A DNA stretch of 64,000 nt from JALHVH01 sp963773685 (GCA_963773685.1 CAVZBY010000001.1:186001-250000), one strand, 5' to 3'; shown: positions 16,901 to 25,637, numbered from the stretch's first letter. Made by a program: numbers and translations. The notes: generated by a model from the sequence alone, not told the origin.

Positions 16901-17640
16901 CGCCCGCGGCCGAGACCGCGAAGCCCCGCCGCGCGCCGCGGAAGCTCCGGCCGATCGCCGAGCTCTCCGACGAGGAGGTCGAGAAGGAGCTCGAGGAGTC
17001 CCGCGACCACCTCCTCCGCTTCAAGGCCGTCAATCTCATGGCCGAGGAGGAGTATCTCGAGCAGAAGAAGCGCTTCGACTTCCTCGTCCAGCAGAGGAAG
17101 GACCTCCGCGATTCCATCGACGCGACGGGCGAGGCCATCCGCAAGATCGACGAGGAGAGCAAGACCCAGTTCCTCAAGGCCCTCGAAGAGGTCAACACGA
17201 ACTTCCGCGATATATTCGCCCTGGTCTTCAAGGGCGGCCATGCCGAGGTCAAGCTCATCGAGCCGGACAATGCCCTCGAGAGCGGCGTCGAGATCGTCGC
17301 CCAGCCGCCCGGCAAGCGCGTCCAGAACCTGGCCCTGCTTTCCGGCGGCGAGAAGTCGCTGACCTCGATGGCTTTCATGTTCGCCCTTTTCCGCTACAGG
17401 CCCTCGCCGTTCTGCTTCCTCGACGAAGTGGACGCGGCCCTCGACGAGGTCAACCTCGGCCGGTTCCTCGACCTGATGAAGGCCATCAAGCATGAGACCC
17501 AGTTCATCATCATCACCCATAACTACAAGACCATGGAGGTCGCCGACTACATCTACGGCACGACCATGGAGGAGCCGAACATCACGAAGCTCTACTCCGT
17601 GAAGCTCGAGCGGAAGGAAGACCTCAAGGCCGACGCATGA
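13945..17640 (+). CDS. smc: Chromosome segregation protein SMC
   Basis: 1231 residues. N-terminal ATPase half has Walker A GPNGTGKSNLVDALLWVLGG and the GFKSF motif; two long coiled coils flank a hinge (about 490-650). The C-terminal half has the ABC signature LSGGEKSLTSMAFMFALF and Walker B FCFLDEVDAALDE. It forms the dimeric ring that, with ScpAB, compacts and segregates chromosomes. Residues about 933-999 of the returning coiled coil are an Ala/Glu/Pro-rich, non-helical insertion (repeated AAA, EEE and PAPA runs), unusual for bacterial SMC. The stop overlaps the ATG of the radical SAM gene (ATGA). Confidence 0.95.
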   Translation: MIIKKLELQGFKSFVDRTKVVFHPGITAIVGPNGTGKSNLVDALLWVLGGRRQKTVRGDRTDDIIFNGNAKRPPVSMADVVLSLGGEDGEMAISHRAFRSGESEYRLDGKGVRLRDIQEELWKHSIGEAEYFVIEQGAIGTFVTSKPLEKRALLEEAAGTAYYKDKKRQAQNKLETSEQNMTRLEDIISEVEKAKNSLQRQASAANRYRRLRERIRELTSFHYVRKDIHLVAAQAEAATAYDACLEKEREVMTRIKAEEHELAGVRKTLWDLEKALKDSQERVYAVRSQATRLEGEIERETKRAEFLEGSRRKAEAAREELRAEMLALELESVQARSGLEGMTVDLEGRRADVDASAVLVREAKERTAARAADIQALRDEHLRKYQELTEKRNDAVRIEKELELVLRQEEKLRSQASGQAALLAATEAALARFESEIAAREGARAGKELSIATLHSDLAAARADADELRARIASLKERRDSAVYQLQALRTVDAKERAGVAAEDVPGSFGLLADLVRTSTEDAPLFDVFWKDEAKARVILPEEFLEALRPGLKGSYLLVPGRVRSAVPPEVLADPEVVGLLKDRVRTDDRFRDHLDRLDEAVIVREAAAAVRLWLRFPGLNFITPTGDLLLASGLLRLGAKGDGMIALTQEIHGLEERAAGLEEEIVAPAAALEARENECRSLEAALERERASLLEEDQALQDRVRERKFGRVEMEKASTSAEIIARELHLLDGEKVSLTRDLEGLRAAAAAAEEDARSIDERVEAARREIAAVREKDGEDERRHFGLKAECELLAEKMNGLTVQIQGLARRKGATETKIASLEQEIREDESGREKISEYVRELSVKTKTLEDESGAGEKALEETESSLGEVRRSQDELEARLQAAREDEEAAKDARVKAEIRKAEIDRDLVNLEETCWQDLKKTLAELRSETAAAAAARGAEEAPELEEEILPEDEEGVAEETAVAPGVEASEGGAAPAPEGEPAPAAETAKPRRAPRKLRPIAELSDEEVEKELEESRDHLLRFKAVNLMAEEEYLEQKKRFDFLVQQRKDLRDSIDATGEAIRKIDEESKTQFLKALEEVNTNFRDIFALVFKGGHAEVKLIEPDNALESGVEIVAQPPGKRVQNLALLSGGEKSLTSMAFMFALFRYRPSPFCFLDEVDAALDEVNLGRFLDLMKAIKHETQFIIITHNYKTMEVADYIYGTTMEEPNITKLYSVKLERKEDLKADA

Positions 17641-19139
17641 AGATCCTCCTCTTCGTCGCGCCCGGCGGCTATTTCGCCGAGCGCTGGTCCCAGGGCTCGA
17701 CGATGCCGACCCTGGGCCTCCTCTATATCGGGGCCGTCCTCGAGAAGGAGGGGATCGACGTCCGCATCGTCCCGGCCGACGTCCTGGGGCTTGACTGGCG
17801 CGGCATCCGCGACCTCATCCGCGCCGAGCGGCCCGACGCCGTCGGCGTCACATCGACGACCGAGAACCGGTTCCAGAGCTTCAAGCTCGTCCGAGTCGCG
17901 CGAAGGACCCTTCCCGGCGTCCTGACCGTGATGGGCGGTCCGCACGCGTCGATGGCCTCCGCGGACACGCTCGCCCACATCCTCGAGCTCGACGTCGTCG
18001 TCCGGGGCGAGGGCGAGGTGACGACGCTCGAGCTCTGCCGAGCCGTGGAAAAGACGGGCGGGGACCGGCAGGCCCTTTGGGCACGGCTCCCCGCGATCGA
18101 CGGCATCTCCTACAGGGATACGGATGGGAACGTCGTCGCGACGCGGCCCCGCGCCCCCATCGCCGACCTCGACAGCCTCCCCTTCCCCGCTTTCCACCTC
18201 ATCCCGTTCGACAAGTACAATTTCAAGATCGACGTCCCCGGGCACGGCCCGCTCCAGGCCGTCAACATCATGGCCAGCCGCGGCTGCCCCTTCGACTGCA
18301 ATTTCTGCGCGACGCCCATCAATTGGGGCCGCCACGTCCGGATGCGGAGCCCCGAGAACGTCGTGGACGAGATCGAAAAGCACGTCCGCGAGCGCGGCGT
18401 CCGGGTCGTCTTCTTCTACGACGACACGTTCAACGCCAGCCCGAAGCGCGTCGAGCGCATCTGCGATCTCATCCTCGAGCGCAAGCTCGACATCTTCTGG
18501 CGGGCCGAGGTCCGGTTGGACCTCATCACCCGGCCCCTCCTCGAAAAGATGAAGAAGGCCGGTCTCTTTCATGTCTCGTTCGGCATCGAGGCGGGCTCGG
18601 AGCGCGTCCGGCGCGAGGTCATCCACAAGCTCATCGAGATCGGGGATTTCCACAACCTCGTCCGGTGGTGCCTCGAGCTCGGCGTCATCCCCAACGTCTT
18701 CTTCATCTTCAGCCACCCGACCGAGACATGGGAGGAGGCACGGGAGACCGTGGGCATCATCGAGAAGTACCGGAAGGAAGTCGAGGCCTCGGTCGCCGTC
18801 CTCCACGTCTATCCGGGAACGCCGCTCGAGGCCACGGCGAAAGAGATAGGGCTGCTGCCTGAAGACTTCACCTGGACGAAACGGTACGGCTCGCGCGTCA
18901 TAACCCTGCCCTCGGCCCAGGGCGACGTCCCGCTCTTCCTGGACAAGCTGACCTGGAGCCAGGTGAGCGAGCTCCTCTTCCGCTGGGCGATGAGCGGGGG
19001 GAACGTCTCGATCGTCCGGAAGACCCTCCGGGCTCTTCGCCATATCCGGTCCTTCGGCGACCTGAAGCGGTATGCCGTCATGGCCTGGGTCCTGGCCAAG
19101 CTGAAGGCGGGTAGGCTTTTCAGCCGCGACAAAGGCTGA
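17637..19139 (+). CDS. B12-binding radical SAM protein
   Basis: 500 residues. The N-terminal half is a cobalamin-binding Rossmann domain (PTLGLLYIGAVLEKEGIDVR to VMGGPHASM). The radical SAM domain has the CPFDCNFC cluster motif (C217, C221, C224), followed by FFYDDTFNAS, SFGIEAGSERV and a TIM-barrel C-terminus. Members modify unactivated carbons (methylation, ring contraction, tRNA or lipid changes); the substrate here is unknown. The four-base overlap with smc shows translational coupling. Family A and B repeats begin at its stop. Confidence 0.85.
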   Translation: MKILLFVAPGGYFAERWSQGSTMPTLGLLYIGAVLEKEGIDVRIVPADVLGLDWRGIRDLIRAERPDAVGVTSTTENRFQSFKLVRVARRTLPGVLTVMGGPHASMASADTLAHILELDVVVRGEGEVTTLELCRAVEKTGGDRQALWARLPAIDGISYRDTDGNVVATRPRAPIADLDSLPFPAFHLIPFDKYNFKIDVPGHGPLQAVNIMASRGCPFDCNFCATPINWGRHVRMRSPENVVDEIEKHVRERGVRVVFFYDDTFNASPKRVERICDLILERKLDIFWRAEVRLDLITRPLLEKMKKAGLFHVSFGIEAGSERVRREVIHKLIEIGDFHNLVRWCLELGVIPNVFFIFSHPTETWEEARETVGIIEKYRKEVEASVAVLHVYPGTPLEATAKEIGLLPEDFTWTKRYGSRVITLPSAQGDVPLFLDKLTWSQVSELLFRWAMSGGNVSIVRKTLRALRHIRSFGDLKRYAVMAWVLAKLKAGRLFSRDKG

Positions 19140-19375
19140 AATCCCCCCGACCCCCCTTTTCAAAGGGGGGGTCGGCCAAGGACGCTCTGGGCAGCCCCGG
19201 AGTTTTGGCCTGCCCTACTTTGTAGCCTCAGACTTCAGTCTGAGCTCTTCAAACCCCAGGATTCGGCTCGTTGCCCTCCAAGGGTTTTCCCTGAACGAAG
19301 GCTAAAGCCTGCGGCTACAACAAGAAGCCATCGGCCTGCGGCTCTTTGTAGCCTCTGGCCTTAGCCTGAGTTTTT
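19139..19375. repeat. Mixed family A and B repeats
   Basis: The 295-bp gap holds a family B copy (19139-19170), a family A-like inverted copy near 19220-19240 (gtagcctcagacttcagtct), a family A copy near 19300-19322 and another inverted copy near 19345-19373. The end of the gap holds the promoter of the next gene. Confidence 0.75.
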
Positions 19376-19383
19376 CTTCTCAC

Positions 19384-19413
19384 AGGACAATAAAACGTGA
19401 ATTCTGTTAGAAT
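19384..19413 (+). promoter_or_regulatory. Possible sigma-70 promoter of the FadL-like gene
   Basis: AGGACA (19384-19389), 18-nt spacer, TAGAAT (19408-19413). The leader to the ATG at 19435 includes GAGGAG. Confidence 0.4.
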
Positions 19414-19434
19414 CCTTATGCGAGGAGACCTGCG

Positions 19435-20775
19435 ATGAGAAAACGAACAGCAACCGCCCTGATGTTGGCCCTGGCCTTGGCCATTCCCATGTCGGGCCAG
19501 ACCCGATCCGGAGGGAGGCCTTGGGCGCCCGACATATGGCCGGGGTACTGGTATGGGAACGAGGAATTCGTCCATCACACCCTCCCTGTCGGGGGATGGA
19601 ATACGATCGGGTCCTTTTCCTTCAGGGGACTCGCCATGGGAGAGACGTTCCTGTCCGCGTCCGATGGGACCGCCGGTTATTTGAACCCCGCTCTGTTGAC
19701 CGCCTTGGACCGCCCCGTGATCGCCGTCGATTACCGTTGGTCCGAGAACGCCTACCGGACGTCCTCCTGGCCCGAGGTCATCCCGATGATGGGACCGTGG
19801 GCGGGGAATGGAGATGTCCGCTCGTTCAAGAGGAGCATGGACGATATCGCCGCGATGAGCCTTGCCCTCCCCTTCGGAGATTGGGCCCTGTCGGCGAGCT
19901 ATTTTCGCTTCCAGGATTTCGGGACTCCCCGGATCGACGGCTTCTTCGAGACAGGACTGGAATCCGTCGAGCAGTCCGGCGGACTGCGGGGCGTCAACCT
20001 GGCGATCGCCGCGTGCCTGACCTCGTCGTTTTCCCTGGGCGTCTCCGCCTCTTATCTGTTCGGCGACATCCGCCGCACCGAGATCCTCGCCCCTGTCTAT
20101 TGGATACTCGAGGGCTCTGTTTCCCCTTCGGACCCGGGCGGGAGCGTCGCCCCGATCTGGTCCTGGCCCTCGACGTCGGAGAGATACGACCTGGACATGA
20201 AGGGCTTTTCATACGCCTTCGGCGCCGCCTTCGAGCCGAATGAAAAATGGATGGTCGGACTGACGATCAGACCGCCGTTCGCCATCGACATCGAGGCCGG
20301 GTTGGAGAGCCTTTATTTGGACGGCATCTCCGTCCCCGTCAAGACCTGGGGGAGCTTTTTTGAAAAGCAGCCTTTTACGGCCGTCGGCAGCGTCCGCTTC
20401 AGGCCGGCAAGACGGTTCGAGCTCACGGCCGATGTGTCGTTCTGGGGCTGGAGCGGGGCGACCTCGGACTACGGCTCGTCCTGGGCTTATGCCCGGGACT
20501 TCAAGGGCGTCGTCAAGCTGAATATCGGGGCGGAATACAAGGTCGCTCTTCCCTTCCGCGCCCTCAGGGACCTCAGCCTGAGGGCCGGATATATTCACGA
20601 TCCTCAGCCCTATCGCTACGCGGAGAGCTATGCCCGGGATCATTTCTGCGCCGGATTCGGCTTGTCCCTGGGGGCTGTCGAGGTGGGGTTCTCCGCCAAG
20701 CTCGGGCTGGCCGCCCGCGAGCTCAGGCGCTTTCATGCGAACGTATTCCAGGCCGGGGCCGCCTATAAATTCTGA
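19435..20775 (+). CDS. Outer membrane beta-barrel protein, FadL/OmpP1-like
   Basis: 446 residues. Signal peptide (ATALMLALALAIPMSGQ), then FRGLAMGETFLSASDGTAGY followed by LNPALL, matching the N-terminal hatch region of FadL/OmpP1 transporters (the NPA motif). The rest alternates aromatic and polar residues and ends in the typical outer-membrane signal AAYKF, with a C-terminal Phe for BAM recognition. FadL family proteins bring hydrophobic molecules across the outer membrane; the ligand is not known. It implies a diderm envelope. Confidence 0.75.
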   Translation: MRKRTATALMLALALAIPMSGQTRSGGRPWAPDIWPGYWYGNEEFVHHTLPVGGWNTIGSFSFRGLAMGETFLSASDGTAGYLNPALLTALDRPVIAVDYRWSENAYRTSSWPEVIPMMGPWAGNGDVRSFKRSMDDIAAMSLALPFGDWALSASYFRFQDFGTPRIDGFFETGLESVEQSGGLRGVNLAIAACLTSSFSLGVSASYLFGDIRRTEILAPVYWILEGSVSPSDPGGSVAPIWSWPSTSERYDLDMKGFSYAFGAAFEPNEKWMVGLTIRPPFAIDIEAGLESLYLDGISVPVKTWGSFFEKQPFTAVGSVRFRPARRFELTADVSFWGWSGATSDYGSSWAYARDFKGVVKLNIGAEYKVALPFRALRDLSLRAGYIHDPQPYRYAESYARDHFCAGFGLSLGAVEVGFSAKLGLAARELRRFHANVFQAGAAYKF

Positions 20776-20892
20776 CTCGAGGTCCTGGGTCAACTTCCTC
20801 CCCGGGAGAGCGGGGGTTGAGCTCGAGGGGCAAGCCATAGCCTATAGCCGACGTACACAATTAATGTCATTCGTCCCATACCGAGGACACTT

Positions 20893-21076
20893 AAATCCCC
20901 CCCGACCCCCCTTTTCCAAAGGGGGGAAGTCCAAGGAATCCCCTATTTTCAAAGGGAGGAAGCCTAAGGTCCTCCTAACCCCTTAATAAAACTGATTTTG
21001 GGGGAGGATATCTCACCCTTTACAAAAGGGGTTGAGGGGAGGATACCCCCCGTTGGAAAAGGGAGGGTGAGGGGAT
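20893..21076. repeat. Cluster of family B repeats
   Basis: The 467-bp gap after the FadL-like gene holds family B copies near 20893-20925 and 20935-20960 in one orientation, and 20997-21035 and 21045-21076 in the other. Together they form a large quasi-palindrome centred near 20980. The sigma-54 promoter of the FecR gene starts at once after the last copy. Apart from that promoter and a possible small frame, nothing else is seen. Confidence 0.75.
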
Positions 21077-21079
21077 TTC

Positions 21080-21096
21080 TTGGCACGGAAATTGCT
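21080..21096 (+). promoter_or_regulatory. Consensus sigma-54 promoter
   Basis: TTGGCACG-GAAA-TTGCT: a full match to the -24/-12 consensus, with GG at -24 and GC at -12. The predicted start near 21107 gives a leader of about 136 nt before the FecR gene. Confidence 0.75.
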
Positions 21097-21102
21097 TCCC
21101 TT

Positions 21103-21240
21103 ATGGATGCGATGAGGATGAGTCGGGTGCGTGATATGAGATTGGCGCGAGAGATGCGGAGACTGAGAGAGAACCTCATCGCCCACTACAGGCGAAGAGC
21201 CAGATATTTGAGAGAGCCGCGTTGGATTCGAGGAGAATGA
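21103..21240 (+). CDS. Possible Arg-rich leader peptide
   Basis: A 45-codon frame (MDAMRMSRVRDMRLAREMRR, ending PRWIRGE) fills the leader between the sigma-54 promoter and the FecR gene and stops 2 nt before the FecR ATG. It is strikingly rich in Arg and Met, has several in-frame ATGs (21103, 21112, 21118, 21136), and has no convincing ribosome site. It could be a translated leader or a chance frame in an unusual leader sequence. Confidence 0.25.
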   Translation: MDAMRMSRVRDMRLAREMRRLRENLIAHYRRRARYLREPRWIRGE

Positions 21241-21242
21241 CC

Positions 21243-23087
21243 ATGAGCAAGAAACTCGCGATGATCCTGGCCGCCGGACTGATCCTGGCCGTCACACTCA
21301 TCGGCCAGGGGCAAACGCCCCCCCAGGAACAGGTTCCTCCCCAGGAAACGCAGGAGATGGCGGTTCCCGAGGGCGAGTTGGCGCCCGAAGAGCCGGGCGA
21401 AACCGTGTACACGAATGATTCCGTGGCCCGGCTGAGCCATCTCACCGGAAGCGTCTTCCTCCAACGGGCTTCGGATATCGGCTTCGAGGAATGCGTCGTC
21501 AACACGCCCGTCACCGAGGGCGACCGGCTCGGGACGACCGAGGGCCGGGCCGAGGTCCGTTTCGGACGCGGCAATTATGTCCGTCTCGACAATGAGACCA
21601 AGCTCGACTTCCTGAACCTCCCCAAGAAGGGCGACGACACGGCCCGGATCCGGGTCTGGTCCGGCAGTGTCTACCTCGAGGTGTCCAATCTTCTCCGAGA
21701 AAAAGGCATCGAGATCCATACGGCCGATACGTCCTTCTACGTGCTGGACGAGGGCCTATACCGCATCGACGTCAAGGAGAACACGGACACCGAGGTTCTC
21801 GTGTTCCGGGGCCTGGTCGAGGCCGCCGGCGAGGAGGGCTCGGTCCTGGTCAAGGGCGGCCAGCGCGTCGAGGCGGCCGAGGGGCGGTTCCCCACGCGGC
21901 CGTCCCAGTTCGTGGCAGCCGCGACCGACGGCTTCGACCGCTGGAACGACTCCAGGAACGTCGAAGTCTCCAAGAGGCTCCCCAAGCGCTACCTGCCGAA
22001 CGATCTCGAGGACTTCGAGTATGAGCTCGGCCAATACGGCGACTGGATGTATCTCCCGCCTTACGGAAACGTCTGGGTCCCTCGGGGGATCGACGAGGGA
22101 TGGCGCCCCTATTCGAACGGGCGCTGGACCTGGCTGCCGCTCTCCGGTTGGACCTGGCTGCCCTACGAGCCCTGGGGTTGGTCGACCTTCCATTACGGCC
22201 GATGGCACTGGGGCCTCGGCCTCGGCTGGTACTGGATCCCCACGTCCGTTTGGGGCCCCGGCTGGGTCAATTGGTGGTGGGATGATTCCTACTTCGGCTG
22301 GGCCCCGATCAGCTATTGGGGCTACCCCGTGGTCATCGTCGACGGCTATTTCAACGGCCGCTGGCACGGCGACTATTACCCCTGGAATTCGCGCGCGCTG
22401 ACGGTCATCCACAGGGACCAGCTCAAAGCGAAGAACATCGCGCCCTTAGCTCTCCGGGGCGACTCGCTCCGTGGGCTGAACAGGATCACTCTCTCCGGCA
22501 AGGAATTGGCCCTGAGGCCCGTCGGCGGGAGCCGGACCCTGGTCCAGCCCCTCGAGGGCCGCAAGGTCCTCCTCCGCAAGGGCGAGGGGCCTGTCTCCCT
22601 CAAGGGAAGCGAATCCGGAACGAGGTCGAGCGGCGCATCGCGCAAAGCGATCAAGTCCGGGTCGGCGACCTCCTCCAAAGGCGCCGGGAAGAGCACGCCC
22701 AAGGCGACGAGCGCGCCCGCGAAGAAGCCTTCGTCGGGCAAGGTCATCAAGAAGGAAAAGGATTCATCGAGCTTCAGCCTCGTCTCGTCCAGGGGCATCG
22801 CCGGCTACCCTTCGTCCATCAAGATCAGCGGGAGCCGGTATGCCAGGAACGGCGACAATCCCTGGCGTTCCTCCATCGGCCGGATCTTCAGGCAGTTCTC
22901 CGGAGAGGGCTACACCTCCCGGAAGGGCTCGACGTCTTCGTCGTCATCCGGAACGAAGGCGTCCTCGGGCTCGAAATCTTCGACGCGGTCCGGGTCCGCC
23001 TCCCGCGGTTCTTCATCGAAAGGCTCATCCAGAGGCTCATCGCCTTCCCGGGGCTCCCACTCGGGAAGCGTCCCCAAGAAGCATTAA
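21243..23087 (+). CDS. Exported FecR-domain protein with Trp-rich DUF6600 region
   Basis: 614 residues from the ATG at 21243, chosen because GAGGAG lies 8 nt upstream; ATGs at 21237 and 21222 are too close to it or upstream of it. Signal peptide, then a FecR-like domain (about 60-220; LTGSVFLQRASDIG, RAEVRFGRGNYVRLDNET, EVLVFRGLVEAAGE). A Trp/Tyr-rich DUF6600-type region (about 260-400) has many WxxxxxGW and YGxW motifs. The last 180 residues are Ser/Gly/Lys-rich low complexity. No membrane segment follows the signal peptide, so it is not a classical anti-sigma FecR; a surface or periplasmic scaffold is more likely. Confidence 0.8.
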   Translation: MSKKLAMILAAGLILAVTLIGQGQTPPQEQVPPQETQEMAVPEGELAPEEPGETVYTNDSVARLSHLTGSVFLQRASDIGFEECVVNTPVTEGDRLGTTEGRAEVRFGRGNYVRLDNETKLDFLNLPKKGDDTARIRVWSGSVYLEVSNLLREKGIEIHTADTSFYVLDEGLYRIDVKENTDTEVLVFRGLVEAAGEEGSVLVKGGQRVEAAEGRFPTRPSQFVAAATDGFDRWNDSRNVEVSKRLPKRYLPNDLEDFEYELGQYGDWMYLPPYGNVWVPRGIDEGWRPYSNGRWTWLPLSGWTWLPYEPWGWSTFHYGRWHWGLGLGWYWIPTSVWGPGWVNWWWDDSYFGWAPISYWGYPVVIVDGYFNGRWHGDYYPWNSRALTVIHRDQLKAKNIAPLALRGDSLRGLNRITLSGKELALRPVGGSRTLVQPLEGRKVLLRKGEGPVSLKGSESGTRSSGASRKAIKSGSATSSKGAGKSTPKATSAPAKKPSSGKVIKKEKDSSSFSLVSSRGIAGYPSSIKISGSRYARNGDNPWRSSIGRIFRQFSGEGYTSRKGSTSSSSSGTKASSGSKSSTRSGSASRGSSSKGSSRGSSPSRGSHSGSVPKKH

Positions 23088-23112
23088 CCTCCTCTGTTTT
23101 AGTACCCTTCGG

Positions 23113-23147
23113 TCCCCCTCCCCCCTCCTCCCCGGGGGGAGGGGGGC
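23113..23147. terminator. Strong hairpin between convergent genes
   Basis: A C-rich tract followed by a G-rich tract forms a stem of about 13 bp with minor mismatches, in the 65-bp gap between the convergent FecR and PBP genes. There is no clear T-run on either side, so bidirectional termination is likely but not certain. It may be a derived family B copy. Confidence 0.45.
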
Positions 23148-23152
23148 CAACC

Positions 23153-25594
23153 TCAGTGCTCTTCGCGGGCGGTTTCCTGCGAATAATAGTCCAGGATCCT
23201 GAGGTGATCCTGGTTCGTGCAGAAGCGCGAAGGCTCCGTGCCCGGGAAGAAGACCTCCCGGAGGGGGAAACGGCAGATGGGCGTCGCCAACAGGCCGGTC
23301 TTGCGGTCGATCTCGACGAAGCTCAGATTGGGCGGGACTTCGAAGTCCTCGGGGACGAGCTCGACCCTCCGGGCCTCGGCATCCTTCTTTCGCGATTCGA
23401 TGACTCTCGCGAAGAAGGCTTTCCATATGGGCAAGGCGGCCACGGCCCCGGATTGACGCGCGCCCAGGGTGATCTTGGTGTCGTAGCCGACCCAAACCCC
23501 CGCGCAGAGGTTGGGGGAGAACCCGATGAACCAGGCGTCGGTGTATTCGTCCGTCGTTCCCGTCTTTCCGGCCAGCGGCCAGCCGAGGTCGGCGAGCGCC
23601 GTGGCCGTCCCTTCACGGACCACGCCCTGGAGGAGGTACGTCATCATATAGGCCGTCTGGGGCGGGATGACCTCCTCGGATTCGACCTTGTTTTCCTCGA
23701 GGACGTTGCCGTCCTTGTCCTCGATGCGGGTGATGAAGTAGGGCTTGACCCGAACGCCCTTGTTGGGGAATGCGGTGAAGCCCGAGACGAGCTCGACGAG
23801 CGTGACCTCGAAGGTCCCGAGCGCGAGCGAAAGGTAGGGATAAATGGCCGAGGTCAGGCCGAAGCGGCGGCAGTAATCGACGCCGACCTGGGGTGAGATG
23901 TAATCCAGGATGCGGGCCGTGACGATGTTCCGCGACTCCTCGAGCCCCTTGCGCAGGGTCACCGAGCCCTTGTAGATGCGGTCGTAGTTCCGGGGCGTCC
24001 AGGGCTCGCCCGTCCACTTGTCGGTGAAGGTCACGGGCTCGTCCTGGATGATGGTCGCGGGAGTGAAGCCGTTCTCGACGGCGGCCGTGTAGAGGAAGGG
24101 CTTGATGACCGATCCCGTCTGGCGGAGGGCCTGGGTCGCCCGGTTGAACTGGCTCCGGCGGTAGGCGTATCCGCCGGTCATTGCCCTGATCTGCCCGGTC
24201 AGGGGGTCGATAGCCAGGAAGGCCCCCTCGACCTGGGGCTCCTGTTCCAGGCTGACGGCAAGCTCGCCGTCGCCGGGAGGGACCGTCTTCACCAGGACCT
24301 GGATGACGTCGCCGGCCCGGATCAGCGAATCGAGGTTCCGGGCTTGGGCCCACTCGATGCCCTTGTTCGTCATCCGGCCGACGCGGTCCTTGAGACGGAC
24401 GAGCGCCTCGGCCTTCGAGGCGCTCAGGACGACGGCGTCGGCGACTTCTCCGGCCTCGACGGCGTGGCTCGACCAGCTTTCCAGCCAGACGGAGCGGAGG
24501 TCGGCCTTCCCCTCGGCAAGGAGGTTCTTCTTGTCCCGCCGCCAGCCCCGTTTCTTGTCCTGGGCCCGGAGCCCAGCCCGCAGGGAGTCCTCGGCGAATT
24601 TCTGGAGGTCGGGATCGAAGGTCGTATGGACCTTGAGCCCGGCGTTGTAGAGGGCGTCGGCGCCGTAGTTTTTCTCGAGATAGCGGCGGACTTCCTCGAA
24701 GAAATAGGCCCCGAACTCAGAGCTCGTCCGGCGGAGCGGCAGGACGGCGAGGGGCTTGGCCTTGGAGGCTTCCGCCTGCGCCCGGGTGATATAGCCCTCC
24801 TCGGCCATCCGGTTGAGGACGTGGTTACGGCGCTGGAGGGTCCTCTCTGTATTCGTATAGGGTGAATAGACCGACGGCCCGCGGAAGATCCCCGCGATGA
24901 GCGCCGCTTCCTCGAGGCCGAGGTCCGTCACGCTCTTGCCGAAATAGAGGTTCGCGGCCGATTCGACGCCGTAGGCGCCGTGGCCGAGGTAGAACTGGTT
25001 GCAGTAGAGCTCGAGGATCCGCTCCTTGGAATATTTCTCCTCGATGCGGCGGGCGACGAACATCTCCTTGAGCTTCCGCCGGATGGTCTGCTGGGAATAG
25101 AGGAACAGCTGGCGGGCCAACTGCTGGGTGATGGTGCTCCCGCCCTGGGGGCGGCGGAGGGTGCCGCGCCCCATCCGGACGACGTCCTCTTTGAGCGCCC
25201 GAACGATGCCCACGTAATCGACGCCCTTGTGCGAATAGAACCGGGGGTCCTCCGTGGCGATGATGGCCTTCTTCAGGGAATCCGGAATGCTCGCGTAGGG
25301 GACTTCGATCCGCCGCTCCTCGGCGAACTCCTTGACGACGTCCCCCTTGACGGACAGGATCGACGTGATGATCTTGGGCCGAAGGTTCTCGAGCTCATCG
25401 ACCGACGGGAGGTTGTTCCGGATGGCCATGTAGGCGCCGAACATGGCGCCCAGGGCGCAGGTCGCGCCGACGGCCAGCACGATGAGCAGGACGCGGAGCC
25501 ACCCCGACTTCCCCAGCTTGCGGATCCTGACCTTCAGGTTCGGGATGTTCAGCTTGAGATTCGGGATCCTTATTTTGAGGGCAGGGCTCTTCAT
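23153..25594 (-). CDS. mrcA: Class A penicillin-binding protein (PBP1A type)
   Basis: 813 residues from the ATG at 25594; the upstream frame runs into the promoter. An unusual basic N-terminus repeats the word IPNLK (residues about 9-22), then one membrane helix (about 33-55). Glycosyltransferase domain: EDPRFYSHKGVDYVG and QGGSTITQQLARQLFL. Transpeptidase domain: RQTGSVIKPFLYTAA (SxxK), EESRNI (SxN) and AGKTGTTDEYTDAWF (KTG). It polymerises and cross-links peptidoglycan at the inner membrane. The length fits the family. Confidence 0.95.
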   Translation of the reverse strand: MKSPALKIRIPNLKLNIPNLKVRIRKLGKSGWLRVLLIVLAVGATCALGAMFGAYMAIRNNLPSVDELENLRPKIITSILSVKGDVVKEFAEERRIEVPYASIPDSLKKAIIATEDPRFYSHKGVDYVGIVRALKEDVVRMGRGTLRRPQGGSTITQQLARQLFLYSQQTIRRKLKEMFVARRIEEKYSKERILELYCNQFYLGHGAYGVESAANLYFGKSVTDLGLEEAALIAGIFRGPSVYSPYTNTERTLQRRNHVLNRMAEEGYITRAQAEASKAKPLAVLPLRRTSSEFGAYFFEEVRRYLEKNYGADALYNAGLKVHTTFDPDLQKFAEDSLRAGLRAQDKKRGWRRDKKNLLAEGKADLRSVWLESWSSHAVEAGEVADAVVLSASKAEALVRLKDRVGRMTNKGIEWAQARNLDSLIRAGDVIQVLVKTVPPGDGELAVSLEQEPQVEGAFLAIDPLTGQIRAMTGGYAYRRSQFNRATQALRQTGSVIKPFLYTAAVENGFTPATIIQDEPVTFTDKWTGEPWTPRNYDRIYKGSVTLRKGLEESRNIVTARILDYISPQVGVDYCRRFGLTSAIYPYLSLALGTFEVTLVELVSGFTAFPNKGVRVKPYFITRIEDKDGNVLEENKVESEEVIPPQTAYMMTYLLQGVVREGTATALADLGWPLAGKTGTTDEYTDAWFIGFSPNLCAGVWVGYDTKITLGARQSGAVAALPIWKAFFARVIESRKKDAEARRVELVPEDFEVPPNLSFVEIDRKTGLLATPICRFPLREVFFPGTEPSRFCTNQDHLRILDYYSQETAREEH

Positions 25595-25608
25595 GGGCGT
25601 ACCCGGCA

Positions 25609-25637
25609 AATATAGCATACGAGGGGTCAGGTCTCAA
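25609..25637 (-). promoter_or_regulatory. Sigma-70 promoter of the PBP gene
   Basis: Minus strand TTGAGA (25637-25632), 17-nt spacer, TATATT (25614-25609). The ATG at 25594 follows after 14 nt, so the leader would be only about 7 nt. Confidence 0.55.

Noticed and set aside
16180..17520. Long minus-strand frame opposite smc
   Set aside because: Shadow of the conserved SMC C-terminal half; Leu/Gly/Glu-biased with no domain.
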